Source: Bosea vestrisii
Lineage (GTDB): Bacteria > Pseudomonadota > Alphaproteobacteria > Rhizobiales > Beijerinckiaceae
Direction of reading: 5' to 3'
Assembly (NCBI RefSeq): GCF_030144325.1
Contig: NZ_CP126307.1
Span: 3,455,001 to 3,519,000, forward strand
Length of the DNA: 64,000 nucleotides
Shown here: positions 1 to 7,084 of the stretch, piece by piece
Layout of the letters: every line of letters starts with the position of its first letter
Numbering within the stretch: position 1 is the stretch's first letter
The notes under the pieces: generated by a model
What the model saw: only the letters and a program-made list of their open reading frames with translations
Databases searched by the model: none
What the model was told of the DNA's origin: nothing
Made by a program: the position numbers and the translations under genes

Positions 1-607
1 AGTGGACGACGAGGTGCGGCGGCGCCGGGAAGAGCTGCTGGGCGATGTCGTCGCGCGTCTGGCGGTCGGCCGTCGCCGTCAGCGCCGTCACAGGGACATC
101 GCCGAGCGCCTCGCGCACCTTCGAGAGCAGCCGGTATTCCGGGCGGAAGTCGTGGCCCCATTGCGAGACGCAATGCGCTTCGTCGATGGCGAGCCTGGTG
201 ACGCCGAGGCGGCGCAGGCGGGCAACCAGCCCCTCTCCCGCCAGCCGCTCGGGCGAGACGAAGAGCAGTCTGAGTTCGCCGGCGTTGAGCTTCGCCCAGG
301 CGTCGCTCGCCTCAGCTTCGCTGTTCATCGAGTTGAGCGACGCCGCCGCGACGCCGGCCCGCGTCAACTGCCCGACCTGGTCGCGCATCAGCGCGATCAG
401 CGGTGAGACCACCAGCGTTAGCCCTCCGGCGACCAGCGCCGGCAGCTGGTAGCACATCGATTTGCCCGAGCCGGTCGGCATCACCGCGAAGACATCGCGG
501 CCCGCGAGCGCAGCCTCGATCACCTCCCATTGCCCAGGGCGGAAATCATCATAGCCGAAAACCGACTTCAGGATCGCGCGGGCTTCTGATTCGCGAGGCG
601 ACGACAT
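1..607 (-). CDS. recQ: ATP-dependent DNA helicase RecQ, N-terminal part (cut by window edge)
   Basis: The reverse strand reads open from about 607 to the window edge. The product begins with the RecQ-type FGYDDFRPGQ entry motif (residues 17-26), then Walker A PTGSGKS (44-50), motif Ia SPLIALMRDQ and the DEAH box in AIDEAHCVSQWGHDFRP, a signature of RecQ 3'-5' helicases that unwind recombination and fork intermediates. The segment covers about 200 residues, only the first RecA-like lobe; the zinc and HRDC regions lie outside. An in-frame ATG at 634 would add nine residues; neither start has a clear ribosome site, and 607 fits the usual family start better. Confidence 0.93.
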   Translation of the reverse strand, partial: MSSPRESEARAILKSVFGYDDFRPGQWEVIEAALAGRDVFAVMPTGSGKSMCYQLPALVAGGLTLVVSPLIALMRDQVGQLTRAGVAAASLNSMNSEAEASDAWAKLNAGELRLLFVSPERLAGEGLVARLRRLGVTRLAIDEAHCVSQWGHDFRPEYRLLSKVREALGDVPVTALTATADRQTRDDIAQQLFPAPPHLVVH

Positions 608-734
608 CGGCCGGATGTGCCGGATTCGCTCCATGAAGGCCAGTGCCGCGGCGAAACCATCCCCGATTCCTGCAAGTCCGCTTGATCGGCCACCCTGGCT
701 GCCTCACGCTACGGCAATTGCCGAGGAGGCCTCC

Positions 735-1248
735 ATGCGACTGCTTCTGACGGGCGCCGTCTGTTGTCTTGCTTGCGGCGGCGCAAGCCCGGCCGCTCGA
801 GCGCGAGCTGCCGCTTCGGGCTGCAGCCTGCTGGGAACGCAAATATGACGAGGCGCATCTTCGCGCCCATCCGAAGCAGCTGGTGACGCGTATTCGGCTG
901 GTGCACCTGCCGGGAGGCTGGCAGCCCGGACAGGGCGGCAGCTTCTTCGTGATGCTTTACTTCAACCTGCGCGAGCGCAACGCCATCACCGGCTATGATT
1001 ATCAGCTGAGCGGCTTCTGCAAGGCGGCGGGGCAGGGGCTGCGCTGCGTGCCGGAATGGGAGGCGGGCAGCTGGCAGATCGAGCGCGGGCCAAACGGCAC
1101 GCTCGACATCCGCAATGCTGGCATCTGGGTCAATCCCAACCCGTACGATGCCGAAGAGATCGCCGACAACGCCGCGCGGATCCCCGCCAAACCCGACGAC
1201 GGCACCTGGCGGCTCTCTCCTGCCAGGGACAAATGCCAGATCGAGTAA
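735..1248 (+). CDS. Hypothetical exported protein, apparent frameshift in its signal peptide
   Basis: A strong ribosome site (GAGGAGG, 723-729) precedes ATG 735, whose frame begins MRLLLTGAV, a typical signal-peptide start, but stops at 848. The frame carrying the conserved-looking body (from a TTG at 769 to 1248, about 159 residues) begins LLAAAQARPLERELP, the natural second half of a signal peptide with a cleavage site after AQA. Removing one base between about 762 and 768 joins the two. The mature part has four cysteines (in ACWERK, SGFCKAA, LRCVPEW and DKCQIE), suggesting disulfides in the periplasm. Function is unknown. If 769 TTG is the true start there is no visible ribosome site. Confidence 0.6.
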
Positions 1249-1263
1249 GGCTGCCCTGATCGT

Positions 1264-1824
1264 TCAGGGCGCCAGCCCGGCGACCTTCACCAGCCGCGCC
1301 ACCAGCTTGTCGCGCATGCCCTTCAGGCGCTTGTCGGAGAGGTCGCCGTCTTCGCCATAGGCCTTGTCGGCGCCGTTGACGGCAAGCATCTCCGGGACCA
1401 GCAGCGCGCCGAAGCCGAGCTCGAGCACGGTGCGCAGCTGCGTCAGGCAGCGATAGGTGCCGAGATTGCCCGCCGAGGCGCCCCCGATGGCGACGACCTT
1501 GCCCCTGAGGCCGGGTCCTCCGGAGCGCACGATGCTGATCCAGTCGAGCGCGTTCTTCAGCGCCGGCGGATAGCCGGCATTGTATTCCGGGCTGGCGATG
1601 AAGAGCCCGTCATGTGCATCGACCAGCGCCGCCAGCGCCTTCGCCTCGCCAGGCGGGTCGTTGTCATAGGCGCGGGCGTCGATCAGCGGCAGCGGATAGT
1701 CGCCGAGCGAGATCTGCGTCACCTCAGCGCCGGCATCCTTGAGATTCCCGGCGATCAAGGTCGCGAGCCGGGCATTCATCGAGCCCGGCCGCCAGGAGCC
1801 GGCGAAGACGAGGATTTTGGGCAT
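1264..1824 (-). CDS. NADPH-dependent FMN reductase family protein
   Basis: A 186-residue flavodoxin-fold protein. The N-terminal strand-loop KILVFAGSWRPGSMNARLA is the FMN-phosphate binding loop of the ChrR/YieF/ArsH-type NAD(P)H:FMN reductases, and SPEYNAGYPPALKNALDW is the family's hallmark second flavin loop. GGASAGNLGTYRCLTQLR matches the third conserved block. Such enzymes reduce flavins, quinones or metals in the cytosol. ATG 1824 is chosen because GGAG lies five bases upstream; a GTG at 1830 would abut the ribosome site. It stands alone; no operon partner is visible. Confidence 0.9.
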   Translation of the reverse strand: MPKILVFAGSWRPGSMNARLATLIAGNLKDAGAEVTQISLGDYPLPLIDARAYDNDPPGEAKALAALVDAHDGLFIASPEYNAGYPPALKNALDWISIVRSGGPGLRGKVVAIGGASAGNLGTYRCLTQLRTVLELGFGALLVPEMLAVNGADKAYGEDGDLSDKRLKGMRDKLVARLVKVAGLAP

Positions 1825-1840
1825 GGTCACTCCGACAAAC

Positions 1841-1960
1841 TAGAGCATTTTCGAGCGAAGTGGGCACCGGTTCGCGTGAAGAAAATGCGTCAAACCAAAA
1901 ACTTGGAGTATTCACGCGATTCGGAGAAACGCGGGAATGCTCGAGCCGGAGTGATCGCTC
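1841..1960. repeat. Dispersed palindromic repeat (TAGAGCAT-type)
   Basis: The stretch begins TAGAGCATTTTCGAGCGAAG, continues with GGGCACCGGTTCGCGTGAAG and ends near GGAATGCTCGAGC. The same backbone recurs at 7013-7084, and the related TGCTCTAG end occurs at about 56742-56750. It is AT-richer than its surroundings and noncoding, an extragenic repeat family as common in Hyphomicrobiales genomes. Confidence 0.75.
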
Positions 1961-2017
1961 CGGCGTTCTCATCGCGCGATGTCGAAGCGATGCAGGCGTC
2001 CCGTCAAGCCCGCGCCA

Positions 2018-2818
2018 TCATGGCTTGGCGCGGCGATAGACCCAGACGCGCGCCGGCGGGATGTTGCGCAGCACCCAGTCGGAGACCTGCGCCTTGAGAT
2101 GGGAGCCCTTGCGCGGCACCGGCGAGATCACCGCATAGGTGAACTGGATGAAGGGCGCGCCGGGGCGCAGCACATTGGTGAAGGCGTCCTGTACCAGCTC
2201 GACACGCTCCGCCGGCGGCTTGTTGAACAGAGGCAGCGAGGACACTACTGCGCTCGCCTTTTCGGTCAGGTGTCCGGCGAGCGTGGTCGAGAGCGCATAG
2301 GCATCGCCCTCGATGACCGTGGCCTGCGGGAAGCGCCGGCGCAGCAGCTCGCAGAATTCCGGACTGTACTCGACCAGGATCAGCCTGGACTCGTCGATCC
2401 CGCGCGCGATCAGTGCCTCGGTGACCGGGCCGGTGCCGGGCCCGATCTCGACCACCGGCCCCTCGGCCAACGGGTCGACATAGGATGCCATGCGCTTGGC
2501 CAGGAACGGGCTCGATGGCGCGACGGCGCCGGTGCGGCCAGGCGAATCGATCCAGGATTTGAGGAAGCGGGCATCGTCGCCGAAACGGGCCTTGGCCTCG
2601 TCGGCAGCCTTGCGGACGCGCGACTTGAACTTGTCGGCGGTGTTGCGGACTTCATCCTCGACCTTGTAACGCGCCGCAGCGACCCGCAATCTCGCTTCGG
2701 CGACGCTGTCGACGAGATCGGCGGCGGTCAACCGCACCTCGTGCTCCAGCCGCGCGGCGACGGACGAGCGCCCGAGGCGAGTGGTGCGCAAGCGCTGACC
2801 GGAAGCGGGTTGGGCCAT
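2018..2818 (-). CDS. Class I SAM-dependent methyltransferase, PmtA-like (phospholipid N-methyltransferase), long N-terminus
   Basis: A 266-residue protein. The C-terminal ~190 residues hold SAM motif I VVEIGPGTGPVTEALIARG, the acidic end of strand 2 (LILVEYSPEF), and SSLPLFNKP, resembling the SGLPL motif of rhizobial PmtA, which methylates phosphatidylethanolamine towards phosphatidylcholine at the inner membrane. The end PPARVWVYRR also fits that family. The first ~75 residues are an unusual, charged, helix-rich extension. ATG 2818 (MAQPASG) is preferred; the frame is open to 2905. PmtA function is inferred from motifs; substrate is not proven. Confidence 0.72.
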   Translation of the reverse strand: MAQPASGQRLRTTRLGRSSVAARLEHEVRLTAADLVDSVAEARLRVAAARYKVEDEVRNTADKFKSRVRKAADEAKARFGDDARFLKSWIDSPGRTGAVAPSSPFLAKRMASYVDPLAEGPVVEIGPGTGPVTEALIARGIDESRLILVEYSPEFCELLRRRFPQATVIEGDAYALSTTLAGHLTEKASAVVSSLPLFNKPPAERVELVQDAFTNVLRPGAPFIQFTYAVISPVPRKGSHLKAQVSDWVLRNIPPARVWVYRRAKP

Positions 2819-2941
2819 CCAGAACCTCAGTTTGGCGAGGGAATTGGCCCGCACCGAAGCGACATGACAACGATGTGACGTTACGCCGCTGTCATATGGG
2901 GTCAAGAGCAGGTCGAAGCCAGCGATTTCTCAAGCGGGCGC

Positions 2942-3703
2942 TCAGATCAGCGGGCGCGGCTGCAATTCGCTGTCGAAGAGTAGCGCCATGCGTTCCGTCA
3001 GCCGCGGGTTATGGACAGTGAGGCGGCCACGTTCGAGCGAGAACATCCCGGCCTTGCGCAGCCGGGCCCAGGTCTTGCTGGTATGGACGAGCGAAAGGCC
3101 GAGGGCGTCGGCGAGCTGCTGCTGCGTCAGTGGGAAGACGAAGCTGTTCTCGGCGACGAGCCCGAGCACCTCGGCCCGGCGGTAGAGCGAGATCACTAGC
3201 GCTGCGATCCGTTCCTGGGCGCTGCGCTGGCCGACCGAGGTCAGGTTCTCGTCGATCAGGCTCTCCTCGCGCGATCCGAGCCAGGCGAGTTCGTAAGCCA
3301 GTGCGGGCATCCGTCCGAAGAGTTCATAGGTGCGCCGGCGCGGGAAGACGCAGAGCTCGACCTCGGTCAAAGCCTCGATGCCGTGCTGGGCGGCACTCAG
3401 CAGCGAGGCCTGCAGGCCGACGAGATCGCCGGGCAGGAGGAAGTTGAGGATTTGTCTGCGCCCGTCCGGCAGCGATTTGTAGCGGAAGGCCCAGCCGGAG
3501 AAGAGCGTGTAGAGCTCGGCATCCTCCTGGCCGGGATGGATGATGTCGCTGCCAGCCGGTACTTGGCGATGGTCGAGCTTCATCGCCTCGATGAAGCGGA
3601 TTTCCTCGTCCGACTTGTCCTTGAAGGCTGGCTTCAGCCGCAAGGGGCAGGCGAGACAGGACAGGCCACGCTGATTGCGATGATTGCTCGTTGCGACGAT
3701 CAC
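2942..3703 (-). CDS. Crp/Fnr family transcriptional regulator
   Basis: A 253-residue regulator: an N-terminal CLACPLR pair of cysteines, a cyclic-nucleotide-type beta barrel (PAGSDIIHPGQ, then FLLPGDLVGLQASLL), a long dimerisation helix, and a C-terminal winged helix with FPLTQQQLADALGLSLVHTSKTWARLRKAG as the recognition region. It lacks the full four-cysteine set of Fnr, so direct oxygen sensing is unlikely. The GTG at 3703 is favoured because GAGGGAG lies eight bases upstream; the frame continues open to 3835. It is divergent from the ABC transporter starting at 3826, with only about 120 bp between, so it could control that gene. Confidence 0.88.
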   Translation of the reverse strand: MIVATSNHRNQRGLSCLACPLRLKPAFKDKSDEEIRFIEAMKLDHRQVPAGSDIIHPGQEDAELYTLFSGWAFRYKSLPDGRRQILNFLLPGDLVGLQASLLSAAQHGIEALTEVELCVFPRRRTYELFGRMPALAYELAWLGSREESLIDENLTSVGQRSAQERIAALVISLYRRAEVLGLVAENSFVFPLTQQQLADALGLSLVHTSKTWARLRKAGMFSLERGRLTVHNPRLTERMALLFDSELQPRPLI

Positions 3704-3825
3704 GCCGGGCTCCCTCGCTCGCCGGGAACTCTCGGCGAACGCTTGCGTTTTCTGTTTGGCGTGAAACCCGCTGCATAGCAATCGCGCCCGTCTCAACACA
3801 CCTGATCGGCTCTGGAGGCCATCGC

Positions 3826-5637
3826 ATGAAACCACCCGCCTCCGGGTTGCGGCGCTCGCGTCTGCGTCAGTTCTTTCGCGTGGCCCGGCGCTTCTGGACC
3901 GGGCGGAGCCGGGCGCACGCCTGGGGCCTCACCCTCGCGGTGCTGCTATTCGTCGCTGCCCAGCTCGGCGCCGCTGTCGGCGTCAATAGCTGGAATCGCC
4001 TGTTTTTCGACGCGCTGGAGAAGCGCGACCTCGACAAGGTCTGGACGGCAGTCGGCTGGCTGCCGTTGATCGTCGCGGCCTCGGCAGCATCGTTGTCCTG
4101 CCTGGTCATCAGCCGGATGCTGTTGCAGGTGCGCTGGCGCGAATGGCTGACGCATCGCCTCGCCGGCTGGTGGATCGCCGACCAGCGCTATTACCGAATG
4201 CAGTTCGTCGCGCGGGAGCAGAGCGCGCCCGAGTACCGCATCGCCGAGGATGTGCGCCTCGCCATCGAGCCCCTGGTCGAGTTTGCGATCGGGCTGCTCA
4301 GTGCTTTCGTCACGGGGGTGACCTTTGCCGCGATTCTCTGGCAGGTCGCCGGCTCGGCGCACTTCACGCTTGGCGGGTCCGAGATCGTGATACCCAGCTA
4401 TATGGCGATCGCCGCCATCGGCTATGCGACGATCGCCTCGCTCGCGGCCTACTTTGCCGGGCGGCCGCTGGTGCCACGCATCGCCGCCAAGAACGAGGCC
4501 GAGGCGCAGTTCCGCGCCGAGATGACGCGGCTGCGCGAGAACGCCGAGAGCATCGCCCTGATCAAGGGCGACGCCGACGAGCGCGATTCCGTCGGCGAAA
4601 ACTATGGCCGGGTCGTCGCCGCCTGGCTGAAGGTGATCCGGCAGCAAGGCGTCATCGCGATCGTGCTGAATACCAACGGCGCGCTGTTTCCGATCGTGCC
4701 GCTGCTGCTCATCGCACCGAAATACCTCTCGGGCGAGATCTCGCTCGGCGCGGTCATGCAGGTCGTCGCCGCCTTCAGCGCCGTGCAGGCGGCCTTGATC
4801 TGGTTCGTCGATAATTTCGTGCGATTGGCAGAGTGGTTCGCCTCGGTGACCCGCGTCGATGAGCTGGTGGAAGCGCTGGAGGCGCTCGATATCGGTACGA
4901 TCATGGAAGGCGAGACGCAGATCGAGCTGGGCGAGAGCGAGGATGGAGGCATCCATATCGCCGATCTTTCGATCGCCCACAGCAATGGGCGGATCGTCAT
5001 CGCCGACGCATCGGTGGTGATTGCCGCCGGCGAGAAGGTGCTGATCGCCGGCGAGAGCGGAACGGGTAAAAGCACCTTGATCCGGGCGATCGCGGGCCTC
5101 TGGCCCTGGGGCTCGGGCTCGATCAAGCTGCCACCGGGCAAGCGCATCGCCTTCGTGCCGCAGAAGCCCTATCTGCCGATGGGTATGCTGCGCGACGTGA
5201 TGCTTTATCCGGAAGCTGAGAGCCGCGTCGACGACGAGGCGGTCAGGGATGCGCTGAGACGCTGCGGTCTCGCCTCGCTCGGCCGACGCCTCGACGAGGA
5301 GGAGCGTTGGGACCAGACCCTGTCGGGCGGCGAGCGCCAGCGCGTCGCCTTCGCGCGGTTGCTGATCCAGAAACCCGACATCATCATCATGGACGAAGCG
5401 ACCTCGGCGCTCGACGAAGCCAGCCAGGACTCGCTGCTCGGGCTGATCGAGACCGAACTCTCCTATGCGACGATCATCAGTGTCGGGCATCGGCCCGGCC
5501 TCGAGGATTTCCACGAACGCAAGATCACTTTCGAGAAGCGCGAGGCTGGCGCGCACCTGACCTCGAAGCGCCTGACCAGGTCGCTCTGGCGGCTGTTCCG
5601 CCGCCGCGAGGCCGCCAACGACGAGCGGGCAGCCTGA
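3826..5637 (+). CDS. SbmA/BacA-type ABC transporter, fused permease and ATPase
   Basis: A 603-residue half-transporter with an ABC_membrane_2 domain (about residues 20-340) and a C-terminal ATPase. The membrane part has the NSWNRLFFDALEKRD motif typical of the YddA/BclA/Rv1819c group related to SbmA and BacA; members move peptides, vitamin B12 or acyl groups across the inner membrane. The ATPase has Walker A GESGTGKST, signature LSGGERQR and Walker B IIIMDEATSALDE. ATG 3826 has a GGAGG seven bases upstream; the longer open frame overlaps the divergent Crp/Fnr gene. The substrate cannot be read from sequence. Confidence 0.9.
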   Translation: MKPPASGLRRSRLRQFFRVARRFWTGRSRAHAWGLTLAVLLFVAAQLGAAVGVNSWNRLFFDALEKRDLDKVWTAVGWLPLIVAASAASLSCLVISRMLLQVRWREWLTHRLAGWWIADQRYYRMQFVAREQSAPEYRIAEDVRLAIEPLVEFAIGLLSAFVTGVTFAAILWQVAGSAHFTLGGSEIVIPSYMAIAAIGYATIASLAAYFAGRPLVPRIAAKNEAEAQFRAEMTRLRENAESIALIKGDADERDSVGENYGRVVAAWLKVIRQQGVIAIVLNTNGALFPIVPLLLIAPKYLSGEISLGAVMQVVAAFSAVQAALIWFVDNFVRLAEWFASVTRVDELVEALEALDIGTIMEGETQIELGESEDGGIHIADLSIAHSNGRIVIADASVVIAAGEKVLIAGESGTGKSTLIRAIAGLWPWGSGSIKLPPGKRIAFVPQKPYLPMGMLRDVMLYPEAESRVDDEAVRDALRRCGLASLGRRLDEEERWDQTLSGGERQRVAFARLLIQKPDIIIMDEATSALDEASQDSLLGLIETELSYATIISVGHRPGLEDFHERKITFEKREAGAHLTSKRLTRSLWRLFRRREAANDERAA

Positions 5638-5673
5638 AAAAGAATCGGGCTTGCTGCGAATTCCAGGCAGATC

Positions 5674-5698
5674 GGAACAAGTCCCCGCCGAACGGGTT
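5674..5698 (+). promoter_or_regulatory. Weak EcfG-type promoter
   Basis: GGAAC at 5674-5678 and GGTT at 5695-5698 are separated by 16 bases, matching the EcfG consensus GGAAC-N16/17-CGTT at eight of nine positions. It lies 50 bp upstream of the small ORF at 5749. Inference only. Confidence 0.35.
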
Positions 5699-5748
5699 GA
5701 GAAGCCGTACCGACTTTCAAAGCGATCACACGAACCGGGAGAGCGAAG

Positions 5749-6024
5749 ATGACCACCGCCAGCCTTGCCCCCCTCAAGCGCGCTGCCACTTTCTTCGGCG
5801 GCATGGCGTTGGTCGTAACCGCGCTCACCATGGGCGCCTCGATCCAGAACGGCTTCGGCGAGAGCTCGGAAGCGGTCGCCCAGGCCAAAATCCAGCGTGG
5901 CGCTCCGACCGACGTCCAGTTTGCGGCGGTCAATCCGGCCGAAATGCGCCGTGACTTCGCGCACCGCGTGGTGCCGACCTCGCAGCGCGAGGCCAGCCTC
6001 AAGGGCAATACTATCCTGCGCTGA
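5749..6024 (+). CDS. Small hypothetical protein with one membrane segment
   Basis: A 91-residue product starting MTTASLAPLKRAATFFGGMA, with a hydrophobic stretch at about residues 12-30 that could be a membrane anchor or uncleaved signal peptide, then a polar tail rich in Ala, Gln and Arg. No family is recognised. It starts behind a GAGAG ribosome site and a weak EcfG promoter, and it is followed by an intrinsic terminator at 6084, so it appears to be its own transcription unit. High third-position GC supports that it is real. Confidence 0.7.
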   Translation: MTTASLAPLKRAATFFGGMALVVTALTMGASIQNGFGESSEAVAQAKIQRGAPTDVQFAAVNPAEMRRDFAHRVVPTSQREASLKGNTILR

Positions 6025-6083
6025 TCCGAGCTTCTGGCGGAACCGATCCGCCGCTCGCGCGTAGTCAGGTGTGACCGATCAGC

Positions 6084-6107
6084 AAAGCCGCCGCGAGGCG
6101 GCTTTTT
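6084..6107 (+). terminator. Intrinsic terminator after the small ORF
   Basis: AAGCCGCC-GCGA-GGCGGCTT forms a GC-rich hairpin with a four-base loop, immediately followed by a T run. It closes the transcription unit of the 91-residue protein and precedes the transglutaminase gene. Confidence 0.85.
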
Positions 6108-6143
6108 GCCGTGACCGCGAGATCAGCCCGGCTGGGGACGAAC

Positions 6144-7016
6144 ATGCATCTGCGCATTCGCCACGCGACGACCTATCGCTATGCCAACCCGGTCAGCTTC
6201 GGCCCGCACCGGCTGATGTTGCGCCCGCGCGATTCCTTCGATCTGCGCGTGATCGACACGGCGATCACGATCTCGCCACAGGCCAGCCTGCGCTGGATGC
6301 ACGACGCCTATGGCAATCCGGTGGCCATGGCGACGTTCGCCGGCAGCTCCGACACGCTCGATGTCGTCAGCGAGCTCGTCGTCCAGCGCTTCGGCTCGGC
6401 CCTGCCGCGTAGCAGGGTGGAGCCCGACATCGAAAGTTCGGAGATAAGCTACACGACGGCCGAGCGCGCGGTGCTTCAGCCTTATCTCGATCTGGCCGCG
6501 GCCGATCCCAACGGTGCTCTCGAAGCCTGGCTGCAGGAGTTCAGGGCGCGGCTGAACGGGGGCCACCTGCTGCGGGCGCTGGCGCACGAGATCAGCACCG
6601 GTCTGACCTATTCGGTCCGCTATGATGAGGGCACCCAGCATCCGCTAGACACATTGCAGATGAAGACTGGCTCCTGCCGCGACTACGCCTGGTTGTTCAT
6701 CGAGCTGGCGCGCCGGCTCGGCTTCGCCGCGCGTTTCGTCACCGGCTACATCCATGATCGGTCTCCGGAGGCCGGGGCTATGGCCTCCGTAGCCGGGCTG
6801 ACTCATGCCTGGGCCGACGTCTTCATTCCCAATGACGGCTGGGTCGAGTTCGATCCGACCAACGACCTCGTCGCGGACCGGCAATTGCTACGCGTCGCGG
6901 TGGCACGGGTGCCGGAGGATGCCTCGCCGATCGCCGGCAGCTATGTCGGCCCGGCCGGGGCTTTCCTCGGTCTCAGCGTCGGGGTGGCGATCACGCCGGC
7001 GGAAGGATTGGGCTAG
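6144..7016 (+). CDS. Transglutaminase-like cysteine peptidase family protein
   Basis: A 290-residue protein with an N-terminal Bact_transglu_N beta domain (IRHATTYRYANPVSFGPHRL) and a transglutaminase core. The catalytic triad is visible as Cys178 (GSCRDYAW), His221 (THAWADVF) and Asp237 (EFDPTND). No signal peptide is seen, so it is probably cytosolic. Homologs often flank alpha-E/circularly permuted ATP-grasp genes, but none are here. ATG 6144 follows GGGGACGA. Its TAG stop coincides with the first bases of a dispersed repeat at 7013. Confidence 0.9.
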   Translation: MHLRIRHATTYRYANPVSFGPHRLMLRPRDSFDLRVIDTAITISPQASLRWMHDAYGNPVAMATFAGSSDTLDVVSELVVQRFGSALPRSRVEPDIESSEISYTTAERAVLQPYLDLAAADPNGALEAWLQEFRARLNGGHLLRALAHEISTGLTYSVRYDEGTQHPLDTLQMKTGSCRDYAWLFIELARRLGFAARFVTGYIHDRSPEAGAMASVAGLTHAWADVFIPNDGWVEFDPTNDLVADRQLLRVAVARVPEDASPIAGSYVGPAGAFLGLSVGVAITPAEGLG

Positions 7017-7084
7017 AGCATTTTTCGAGCGAAGCGGGCACCAGCTCGCGTGAAGAAAATGCGATAAAACAAGGTATGCTCTAG
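7013..7084. repeat. Dispersed palindromic repeat supplying stop codons on both sides
   Basis: A 72-bp element bounded by CTAGAGCAT (7013) and its inverse ATGCTCTAG (to 7084), with the internal CGAGCGAAG / CTCGCGTGAAG arms shared with the repeat at 1841. The left TAG ends the transglutaminase gene and, on the other strand, the right TAG ends one frame of the sensor kinase gene. It probably also acts as a bidirectional transcript end between the two convergent genes. Confidence 0.8.

Noticed and set aside
3946..5964. 672-codon open frame on the minus strand
   Set aside because: It is antisense to the SbmA/BacA-type transporter, whose ABC motifs are unambiguous. The antisense product is repetitive in Arg, Asp and Gly, typical of shadow frames in high-GC DNA.
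6039..6063. GGAAC-N16-CGTA as an EcfG promoter for the transglutaminase
   Set aside because: The last base of the -10 differs and an intrinsic terminator at 6084 would stop the transcript before the gene.
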